Below, piece by piece: positions 1 to 6,748 of a DNA stretch of 10,964 bases; positions within the stretch are counted from its first letter, which is position 1; each line of letters opens with the position of its first letter. Source of the stretch: Jimgerdemannia flammicorona (Eukaryota; Mucoromycota; Endogonomycetes; Endogonales; Endogonaceae); assembly GCA_003990745.1 (NCBI GenBank), contig RBNI01006803.1, positions 1-10,964 of the forward strand. The letters run 5' to 3'. The notes under the pieces are model-generated. The model was not told the DNA's origin, did no database searches, and saw nothing but the letters and a program-made list of their open reading frames with translations. Both the position numbers and the translations under genes were made by a program.

Positions 1-8
1 AAAAAAAA

Positions 9-700
9 AGAGATAGAATATACACAGACCCCCTCAAGATTCAAGCAGTAGCAGCATACCCAAGGCCCACTACAGTTACTGAAGCCTAAGCCTTTATGGG
101 GCTCATCTCATACTACTACTGATTTATTAGAGGATTCTCTAACATTGCAGGCCCAATCTACAAACTCAATAAGAAGAACAGGAAGTTCCAATAGACTGAT
201 AGGCAACAAAAAGTATTCAAGGAACTTAAGGTCAGACTGACTCAGGCACCTATCCTTAGAAGACCCAATTAAACTCAAAAATTCATCCTGTAGACAGATG
301 CAAGCACCCAAGGACTAGGAGCAGTTCTAGCTAAAAAGAAAGACAAAGTGGAGTATATTATTATATACCTAAGTTAAGGAACCTGAGGAGCTGAAAAAGA
401 ATATGAATCCTATAAGTTAGAATGTCTTACAGTCATCTAGACTATAGAAAAGTTCCACTACTACCTCACTAGAAGACACTTTACCATTCAGACAGACCAC
501 TCAGCCCTCACTTGGCTACTGACCACTGGGCTATCCAAAGGAATCTATGTCAGATACATAGATCATGAAGTTGTAAGCATATGATGTAACTATTGTATAC
601 TGTCCAGAAAGTACTAATGCCAATATAGATACTCTCTCATAAATACTCCAAAGGACCCCCAACCAGCAAATCAATCATAAATAAGAAGCTCTACTACAGA
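9..700 (+). pseudogene. gypsy RT C-terminus and RNase H, broken
   Basis: This is the end of a gypsy reverse transcriptase followed by its RNase H domain, which would act in the cytoplasmic particle to copy element RNA and remove the template. Frame 3 opens with the YTDPLKI element and the 'GLISYY..FIRGFSNIAGPIYKL' type of stretch typical of the gypsy RT thumb. RNase H follows: the TDAS motif near 294-305, the AEKEYE motif near 390-407 and QTDHSALTWL near 492-521. Stops fall at 87, 120, 192, 270, 291, 375, 384 and 438, where related proteins usually carry Arg, Gln or Trp. Around 540-560 the readable frame shifts to frame 1 (AYDVTIVYCPES near 577-612, the 'YDxxIxYxPG' end of RNase H), and it changes again before 701. 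It is certainly nonfunctional. The RT palm lies upstream of the window. Confidence 0.88.
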
Positions 701-1541
701 ATGATCACCTATCTGGGACAGCAAAAGATATCTGGAAGAATGAACACAAATGATTATCAACAGAACATAGAAACTAATAGAGAAATATTAAAGAAAGAAA
801 AGCTACTAGTCATATCAGAATACAAGAAGGAGCAAGTAATGAAATCAGTATACAAACTTAGCTATCTGAGAGGAATAAATATATACAATAAAGCAAGAAG
901 AACAATATGGTGGCCAGGAATGGAAAAAGATATCAGATGATTTGTCAAGACCTATAACAAATGTCAGAAATAGAAATAAGGTCAATGAAATCAAGCCCCA
1001 GAATTAGCATACATAAAACCAGTACCATTTGCCTATATTGCAATGGATGTAATTAGTTCTCTACTCCTGACTTTGACTGGAAACTAATATATCATTATCA
1101 TTATAGACCTTTTTATAAAATAGATAGAGGCAGGACCTCTCAAAGAAGTCAATGCACAGTCAATTACTGATTTCTTTTACAAAGAAATCATCTGCCAGTT
1201 TAAGACCCCAATACAAGTAACCATAGATAGAGGAACAGAATTCATGAACCAGTTCTTTGAGGTTCTTTATAAGAAGTATAAGATCTAGTATATTTGGATC
1301 ACAGTATACTATTCTCAAGAAAATGGACAGGCAGAAAGGACCAACAAGACTCTCAAAAATGTTATTGCCAAGATCTGCAATAACTACAAAACCTGGGATT
1401 ACTATCTACCAATAGTATTATCTGCTCTCTGGGATATTTGATCACAAAGCACCCATTTCACCCCTTAAGAAATACTGTTCAGAGAAGAAGGTTCTTAAGA
1501 AACTCTATTATCTAATAAAGATACTATATAGAAATATATGA
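701..1541 (+). pseudogene. gypsy integrase: zinc-binding domain and catalytic core, broken
   Basis: The integrase would insert element cDNA into nuclear DNA. In frame 2 the N-terminal HHCC finger is recognisable by spacing (x3, x29, x2), but three of its four ligands are now Tyr (codons 851, 863 and 953); only the Cys at 962 remains. The WWPGM motif at 908-922 marks the family. The catalytic triad survives: Asp at 1046, Asp at 1226 in a DRGTEF context, and Glu at 1334 in a QAERTNK context, giving D-x59-D-x35-E. Several stops (for example 938, 971, 1286) break the frame. The core continues past an FTP motif near 1459-1467 and is then cut by element B at about 1541. The remaining C-terminal part reappears at 2974-3336. 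Family assignment is firm. Confidence 0.9.
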
Positions 1542-1696
1542 TGTAACGGTAACCCCAGAATGATGACATCAGTACAGGAGACAGCCTTTTCTTGCAAGCC
1601 ACCAGATTGAAGCATGATAAGATCATATGGTATATGAGATGAGCAATGATGACCAACTGTGAGTCATTGTGACTACAGCACAAGCATCCTGAAGAA

Positions 1697-1704
1697 TATA
1701 AAAG
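1697..1704 (+). promoter_or_regulatory. TATA box upstream of the element B frame
   Basis: TATAAAAG lies 87 bases before the ATG at 1784, in an otherwise stop-rich leader. The spacing suits a core promoter with a short 5' leader for the B frame. There is no direct evidence of use. Confidence 0.4.
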
Positions 1705-1783
1705 AAGGATCAAGGAACCACAGTAGCAGCAACCAACAAGAACCACCAATCTCAAAATAGCTCAAAGACTTACCATAAACAAA

Positions 1784-2575
1784 ATGCCTACTGCCTGTCA
1801 AATCTCAAGATCAAGGAACTACCAAGGTACCTCGGTTGAAGAAAGGATGTTCTAAGACATCAGAAGAGCCATGGGGACCCACTCAAGAAGGACTCCTAGT
1901 GTCTACCTGGGTACTACAGACCCTTATTACTTCATTCTCTACTGCTGTGAAATGGAAACAAGGATCACCATTGCTACCAAATGCCTCCAAATGTGGCAGG
2001 AGTACGAAATAGGAAACCTCCTCTGCCAGGAGTTCCCATAGGCCAGCACCCAAGAGCTACAAGATGCCACTCCCATGGACATACGCGAAATGAGGACAGC
2101 TAAGAAGATCCATCAGATCTTTAGGCATGCACTATGGTTGATCTCTAACTTAGAGTATGTTAGAGTCTCAGACTTCGGAGACCTGTCATCCCACCATATC
2201 AATGCACTAGAAGCCAGGGTGGCTACAGAAGCCCAGTCTACTATCACCCTCAATAGTGAAGAAGTAGAAGACTTCTGGCACCCCATCCTCCAGGACAACC
2301 CAGGCCAATTCCTGCAAGGATTGATCTCAGTATTCCAAGGCCCAAGCATCCAGGTTAGATCTCCCCAAGACCCCACATTTGTTCCTTATTTTGTGGAAGA
2401 GAACCTCATAGACTGGAGAGCTCCAGACCTTGTTCCTGATTTTCCCGCCACAGCTGAATGTGATGACATCAAGGTATACAAAACGCGGCATGATGAATTT
2501 GCAGATCTCATCTCCTTCAGTGATGATGATGATGATGATGATGAAGCCCCCATGGTCCTGAACTTTCTGCTCTAA
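1784..2575 (+). pseudogene. unrecognised protein of element B, acidic C-terminus, two in-frame stops
   Basis: I do not recognise this protein. Frame 2 runs from an ATG at 1784 (context AAACAAAATGC) to TAA at 2573-2575, 263 codons, interrupted only by TAA at 1853 and TAG at 2039; both are one C-to-T change from Gln. The uninterrupted part from ATG 2075 has 166 residues. The protein is hydrophilic, with Trp/Pro-rich segments (EEVEDFWHP, LIDWRAPDLVPDFP) and a run of seven Asp followed by Glu near the end, encoded by a (TGA)8 tract. I see no zinc knuckle, protease, RT or integrase motif, no signal peptide and no clear membrane segment. Frame 2 keeps sense over a long stretch while the surrounding DNA does not, and six of the ten CpGs in B lie in 2084-2486. 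It could be an accessory protein of a gypsy family or an LTR-embedded gene. It is followed directly by 35-bp tandem repeats. Confidence 0.6.
2521..2544 (+). repeat. (TGA)8 microsatellite inside the element B frame
   Basis: Eight perfect TGA units, read in the coding frame as GAT codons, give the Asp-rich tail of the predicted protein. The perfect repetition in an otherwise decayed region suggests recent slippage. Confidence 0.9.
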
Positions 2576-2582
2576 GTTCTTT

Positions 2583-2722
2583 GTTATACTGGATAATACC
2601 AGCACTGGTATTCTCATGTTATAGTGGATAATGCCAGCACTGGTATTCTGAGGTAACGTGAAATTGTTCCAGCACTGGCATTTTGATATGATACCAAATA
2701 ATGCCAGCCCTGGAACTTGGTA
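2583..2722 (+). repeat. four 35-bp tandem repeats with an inverted-repeat core
   Basis: Copies start at 2583, 2618, 2653 and 2688, each 35 bp. The first two match at 31 of 35 positions; the last two are more diverged but keep the CCAG..CTGG core. In copy 1 the core is an 8-bp inverted repeat, AATACCAG and CTGGTATT, around a 2-base spacer (2595-2612); copy 2 keeps it with one mismatch (2630-2647). The array starts 8 bases after the stop of the B frame and ends 60 bases before a TATA box, the position of U3 enhancer repeats in LTRs. Protein binding is inferred, not shown. Confidence 0.85.
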
Positions 2723-2782
2723 GTTTTAGTTATTAGAATTATATTTAGCTTTATATCTTAGCAACCATTGAATTATATTTTG

Positions 2783-2816
2783 TATAAATACCCCTCTTAT
2801 TTTCCTCTGAAATAAA
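2783..2816 (+). promoter_or_regulatory. LTR-type TATA box and AATAAA poly(A) signal of element B
   Basis: TATAAATA at 2783-2790 is followed by AATAAA at 2811-2816. A TATA box just ahead of a poly(A) signal is the usual U3/R arrangement of an LTR, with about 130 bases left to the ACA end at 2943. The function is inferred from this order. Confidence 0.6.
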
Positions 2817-2973
2817 GTCAGTCAAGTTCACCTACACACACTTCCTTGCAAGCAATCTAAGAGATAACAAGACAGTTAAAGATAAGAAGTTTGAGGACTA
2901 TAAGACCTTGGGAAGGTACTCCAATAAGAACTTGCTTATAACAAACTTGAGTTAGTCTAAGAGATATACCTTG

Positions 2974-3336
2974 AAGAGAATCTGGCATATTTGAAAAACT
3001 CAGCAACCACTACATGACAATGAACAGAGAAATATAGAGACTATATCTAATCACAAAGAAGGCTGAGGATTATATATAACCAAGGTACAGACACTATAAC
3101 AGAATAATGTGGAGAAGGTTCACAAGCCCTTAGAGATCATCAAGATAGGAGATAAAGTCCTGGTGTATCAGAATATATTAGAAGCTTCATGGTCACAAAA
3201 ACTGGAGTCTAAGTGGGAAGAATCTTATCTTGTGCAAGATATAAAAGGGACTACCTTTTGGCTATGAAAATTCTCAGGCACAATCATCTCCACTACTATT
3301 CACCAAAACCAACTTAAGAAGTATTATAACAGCTAG
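2974..3336 (+). pseudogene. gypsy integrase C-terminal domain (resumption of element A)
   Basis: Frame 1 contains a Lys-rich helix-like stretch (ITKKAEDYITKVQ) and then the GDKVLVYQN motif near 3148-3174, KLESKWEESYLVQ near 3199-3237 and a closing NQLKKYY near 3308-3328, before TAG at 3334. This order (basic helix, 'GDxVLL', 'KLxxKWxGPY', 'NxxxLKxYY') is the DNA-binding C-terminal region of gypsy integrases. It lacks a core of its own, because that core lies at 701-1541 on the other side of element B. Internal stops, for example the TAA after VQTL and the TGA near 3265, fit Gln and Arg codons. No chromodomain is evident after it. Confidence 0.82.
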
Positions 3337-3424
3337 TCAACAAAGTATGGCCACAGCTCTCAAGATCACTAGTACTGCACAATGAGCTAGAGAAAGACAA
3401 TGGTGTACTACTGAGCTACCCACA

Positions 3425-3919
3425 ATGGAGGAATCCTTTGACAGCATCCAAATAATAGTACAGATACATCTATCATAAATTTCATACTTCAAGGCCTACC
3501 AAAATCAGACAGAGCTTCAAGAATACTTCAAGTTAGGACAGCTACTGAATTTGCAGCCAGAAATGAGAAAAGAAGACTAGATCAGAGAGTGTCAACTCTC
3601 TCACTCTCAGATCACAATTGCCAAATGAGTTAATAAGCTATTCAAAAATAATGAGGCAGCCCTAGCCTATTTCTGAGATAAAGTTTCATGAGATTTTGGA
3701 TATATTAAGAGATACCATTAGGAGAATATAATGATGCAAATTATATAATACAAGGAGATACAAATCATAGAAGCTTGGGAGTTCAAGTGAATAGGATGTT
3801 TTAGAGATAAATTATCTATTCAGGAGGAAGTTGTGATAGTTGATCTGAATTAGAAACAAGAATCAGGAGAATTAAACATTTGATTATGATACTTGAACTC
3901 AATTCTCAATATAGTATAG
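3425..3919 (+). pseudogene. broken frame downstream of gypsy pol, unrecognised
   Basis: Starting at ATG 3425 in frame 2, about 160 codons can be followed to TAG 3917. The frame is interrupted by a dozen or so stops, nearly all TAA, TAG or TGA at places where a single C-to-T change from CAA, CAG or CGA would explain them. Between the stops it reads as a polar, charged, helix-prone protein (for example TELQEYFKLGQLLNLQPEM). I recognise no domain. It lies 88 bases after the end of pol and is followed by an 18-bp tandem repeat, mirroring the order in element B, though I see no clear similarity between the two proteins. It could also be noncoding LTR DNA, because a frame this broken is weak evidence on its own. 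Confidence 0.35.
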
Positions 3920-3941
3920 CCTTATAAATAGTAGTCATTTT

Positions 3942-4048
3942 ACAAATGTTAAAGTTTTCATGAATGTTAAACTCTTTACAAATGTCAAGAATTCACAGAT
4001 GTTAAAGTCTTGATAATTATCAAAGATTTAACAGATATTAAGGATTAT
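3942..4048 (+). repeat. six degenerate 18-bp tandem repeats at the 3' side of element A
   Basis: Units resembling ACAAATGTTAAAGTCTTT begin at 3942, 3960, 3978, 3995, 4013 and 4031, so the period is 18 bp (17 once). Copies 1, 3 and 4 are closest; copies 5 and 6 are diverged. The array lies just after the broken downstream frame of element A and just before the copia LTR, the place where A's own 3' LTR would start. A TATAAATA at 3923-3930 precedes it. An enhancer-type role is possible by analogy with the B array. Confidence 0.7.
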
Positions 4049-4055
4049 TGAAATA

Positions 4056-4198
4056 TGTAAGTTACAACTCGATATATGGTGGCGCAGCCTTCCTTGACTA
4101 TGTCATCATGTAAACATCACTAATGGCAATGTGTAAAAGCATGTAAGAATTAGCAATAAACAGTTTGCTTCTCTCTCCAAAGTCCACATTCCACAACA
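4056..4198 (+). repeat. 5' LTR of the copia element
   Basis: The right edge is well placed: CCACAACA ends at 4198, immediately before the primer binding site. An AATAAA at 4155-4160 and a pyrimidine-rich stretch after it fit an R/U5 region. The left edge is less certain. TGTAAG at 4056 gives a 143-bp LTR with TG...CA ends, but TATTGAAATATG at 4046 could be a decayed TGTTGAAATATG-type start. The first CpG after the CpG-free element A is at 4070, which agrees with a boundary here. The 3' LTR is not available for comparison. Confidence 0.65.
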
Positions 4199-4210
4199 GG
4201 TTATGAGCCC
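4199..4210 (+). other. primer binding site, initiator Met-tRNA half-molecule type
   Basis: GGTTATGAGCCC directly follows the LTR end. Its complement, GGGCTCATAACC, contains a CAT anticodon in a CTCATAA loop with part of the stem, as in initiator methionine tRNA. Priming from an internal tRNA-iMet fragment rather than from the tRNA 3' end is known for copia-type elements. The match was made by eye. Confidence 0.75.
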
Positions 4211-4253
4211 CACTTAGCGGCTATAATATACCCTCTAATACATATGCTACACT

Positions 4254-5399
4254 ATGCTATACATAAATACAAGCAGTACTAGCAGTGCACCAAGCCCCAG
4301 TGGTAACACAGGCTCAGATACTGGCACGGGTATGGCGGCCCCCATTACGATGATGATGACAACAACGGTGGTGGCACCTATAACTACAAATACAGTAAAA
4401 AGGACGATTCCTATCTATGACAGTATGGATTATGCCATATGGGCATATCATATAAAGAATCTCCTTGAAGAATGCAGTTTGGGGAACTATTGGAAGCCAC
4501 AGGCACAGATTACGGGGTATGATGCTACTAACGATCGTAAGGTGCTAAGGAAGATTATGTTTACCCTTTCAAACACGCAAATGAAGCTTGTAATCAATGC
4601 TACGATGGCGAACGAAGCCTGGGACATCTTGCGGAATCACTACCAACAAGCATCCACTTCGAACAGATTCCACTTGAAGGCGCAATTATTCAATCTTTGA
4701 ATGAAGTTGACAGAGAACATTCAGGAATACACCAACCGAGTCGATGAGCTGGCGAATCAAGTGAATTCCCTTACAACTATGCCAGGGGATGCCATTAGGG
4801 AAGAAGACAAGGTCCTGACCCTTACATGAGGCCTTCCGGAGGTGTACAACATTGTCATTGCAGCTATGAGAGAGTCCGGCAAATTATCAGATTACAAGCA
4901 CATCGTCACAAGCCTATTAAACAAGGAAACGAGGCTGAATGCCAACGAAGACAATGATGGCGAGGAAAAAGCCTTTTACAGCGGAGCACGTAGACAAGGC
5001 AACGGCAAAGACAAGTCGAATAAAGGCCGAGGCAAGAGCCAGCAACACGACAGTCAGAAATTCGCTGGGAAATACTTCTATTGTGACAAGCTCAGACATC
5101 ATGAAAAGGACTGCAACTGCAAGAAAAAGGAGAAAGGTGGACAATGGCAGGCAAATACAGTGGATGCCAATAATGACAGCGGTGACAATGGGGGAGGTCT
5201 ATTCTTTGCAGAAGCGGCAACCTACCCATATTCAGAAGCGGGAGATAATTCGAAAAACAATGCCAGTTGCAAATGTAGCAGCAATTCAACATCTACAAAT
5301 CCTGATAAAGGAAACACTCTTCAGACAGTGAAAAATGGTGATGTCAACGTCGGTGCCAGCGCAAATGTAAGCTATACGCCAAACAGTGCTTATGCATGC
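4254..5399 (+). pseudogene. copia gag region: UBN2-type capsid and damaged zinc knuckle
   Basis: The nucleocapsid/capsid part would package element RNA in cytoplasmic particles. Frame 3 from ATG 4254 has a Ser/Thr-rich start and then the UBN2 or copia-gag pattern: DYAIWAYHIKNLL near 4425-4463, EAWDILRNHY near 4614-4643, and, past the stop at 4698, EYTNRVDELANQVNSL near 4725-4772. A second TGA lies at 4827 before GLPEVYN. After a Lys/Gly/Gln-rich stretch comes a CCHC knuckle of correct spacing, in which the first Cys is Tyr (5073) and the two usual Gly positions are Asp (5085) and Arg (5094); Cys 5082, His 5097 and Cys 5112 remain. All three losses fit G-to-A changes. The ATG was chosen because it is the first in frame after the primer site; ATG 4332 is an alternative. 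Confidence 0.85.
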
Positions 5400-6748
5400 A
5401 GCGAAGAGGTCTGGCTCATGGATTCAGGCACAACACAGTATATGACGGCTCACTGGGAGTAGTTCTCTATGTACAAGAAGTTCGAGCATCCCATACCTAT
5501 CAAGCTAGGTGACAATAACGTCATTTACACTCAAGGGAAAGGCAATATAGGCATACATCTACATGGAAACGTTGATGAACCTTCAGGCACCTTCGTGGAC
5601 GTACTATACGCTCCAGATATAGACAAGAACCTCTTTTCGATAGGCCAGATGATGGCTCGCAGGGACAGAGGAGTAAATATACACCCGAACGGTATAATGG
5701 TAATCAATCTGAAGAACAATAAGGAGTTAATGTATGCATCGAAAAAGGGGAATCTATACGCAATCAACAGCATGCTGAGTGGCGCTACATCCGCATATTC
5801 TGCAACTATGACAGGAGAGGATTTCTGGCGTATAATGCATGAATGCTTAGGACATATTGGTAAAATGAGTCTCGAATGGATGGTAAGGAGCAAGTCCATG
5901 TACAGTTTACTGGACTATACGCCACCGGATTTCTTTTGTGATGGATGCACGGCAAACAAGGCTTCCCAGCAACCTTTTCAGGAATGAACGAAGCGAGCGG
6001 CCGGCATTCTCAATTTGGTTCATATGGATATTTGTGGCCCCATGCGAATGGCATCACACTCTGGGAAGAAGTATTTTATTACATTCATTGATGATTATAT
6101 ATGCAAAGTCCACATATATCTCATTGCAGGGAAAAATGAGGCATTCGACAAATTCCAGGAATTCAAGACAGCCGTGGAGAATGAGACGAGACGTAGAATA
6201 CGAATCCTATGCTCAGATAATAGCAAAGAATACGTCAACAAAGGTTTCAGACACTTCTTGAAAAAGAACGGTATATAGTACTCTACGACAGCCCCTTATA
6301 CATCTCAGCAAAATGGTATGGTGGAACGATTCAATCGAATGGTAGTGGAAATGGCTAGAACGATGATGAATATGGCTGGCTTACCGAAGTCCTTTTGGGC
6401 AGAAGTGGTGAATATGGTGGCATATATTCGAAATCATTGTTTCTCTTGAGCTCTAAGCAAGAATCCCGGCAAGCAATCCAGGAATGACAGCAATCTTACC
6501 CCTGAGGAATTATGGAATGGATCCAAGCCTGATATTTCACACTTATGTATATTTGGAAGTGAGGCATACATTCTGGACAAAGGTGGCAACCGAGGCAAGT
6601 TTGAACCTAAGGCAGATAAGTATATATTCCTTGGATATAATAGAGCGGGATACAGACTTTGGAACCTGCAGAAACGACGTATGATCATTTCACATGACAT
6701 ACAGTACAAGGAGACTAAGCAGGAAATTTACGTGAAAATTCCTATCTC
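5400..6748 (+). pseudogene. copia protease and integrase, broken
   Basis: The protease is marked by WLMDSGTT, with the catalytic Asp at 5421, and by LYAPDIDKNLFSIGQM near 5604-5651. The GAG-pre-integrase segment keeps HECLGHIGKMSLEWM near 5838-5882 and the CDGC pair near 5937-5948. The integrase core has Asp 6027 (HMDICGPM), Asp 6216 (SDNSKEY, where SDNGGEY is usual) and Glu 6324 (VERFNRM): D-x62-D-x35-E. The C-terminal integrase part reads ELWNGSKPDISHLCIFG near 6510-6560 and KYIFLGYNRAGYRLWN near 6618-6665. Stops occur at 5460, 5985, 6276 and 6447; related proteins have Gln or Arg there. At about 6745-6750 the frame passes from 3 to 2, consistent with one lost base. The gene would cut the polyprotein and insert the cDNA if intact. 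Confidence 0.9.

Larger units (their letters stand above)
1542..2943 (+). mobile_element. LTR-derived insertion in gypsy integrase (element B), probably a long solo LTR
   Basis: A's integrase is readable up to 1541 and again after about 2944, and the combined length of the two pieces suits an uninterrupted integrase linker. The inserted block starts TGTAACGG and ends TATAACA, so it has the TG...CA form of an LTR. It carries two TATA-like boxes, an AATAAA, short tandem repeats and an internal frame. Its ten CpG sites (1547 to 2657) contrast with none in the flanking A sequence, so it is younger. I see no target-site duplication (TATGA before, AACTT after), so the exact ends are uncertain. Alternatively, the LTR proper may be only 2582-2943, bounded by a perfect 7-bp inverted repeat TGTTATA...TATAACA, with 1542-2581 as internal DNA. 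Confidence 0.6.
1..4055 (+). mobile_element. Ty3/gypsy LTR retrotransposon remnant (element A), interrupted by element B
   Basis: The conserved gypsy pol order can be followed on one strand: end of RT, RNase H, integrase zinc finger and integrase core in 1-1541, then the integrase C-terminal domain in about 2944-3336. The 1.4 kb between the two halves is a separate insertion. Downstream come a broken frame (3425-3919) and an 18-bp tandem repeat (3942-4048), where a copia LTR begins. The 5' LTR, gag, protease and most of RT lie outside the window or are lost. No CpG dinucleotide occurs in either half, which fits long exposure to methylation-driven deamination. The family call is firm; the right boundary is approximate. 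Confidence 0.9.

Noticed and set aside
1..10. A run of nine A at the window start, as a LINE or mRNA poly(A) tail
   Set aside because: It continues directly in frame into the gypsy RT YTDPLKI element and reads as Lys codons, so it is coding sequence of element A.
1495..1755. Minus-strand open frame of 86 residues across the A/B junction
   Set aside because: It crosses an insertion boundary and consists of Cys/Tyr/Leu-rich noise with no motif; chance openness is the simpler reading.
1561..2471. TGATGACATCA occurring twice (1561-1571 and 2461-2471), as a CRE/AP-1-like element
   Set aside because: The second copy is explained by codons of the B frame, and 11 bases repeated in an AT/GAT-rich region is weak evidence.
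3923..3930. TATAAATA in element A as a promoter
   Set aside because: It precedes, rather than follows, the tandem array and has no poly(A) signal or clear start nearby; in this TA-rich decayed DNA it is likely chance.
5531..5899. Minus-strand open frame of 122 residues opposite copia protease/integrase
   Set aside because: The + strand carries the conserved protease and pre-integrase motifs in a continuous frame, so the reverse frame is a shadow.
4939..6261. Alternative + frames of 130 and 107 residues inside the copia gene
   Set aside because: They overlap the frame-3 reading that holds the zinc knuckle, protease and integrase motifs, and show none themselves.
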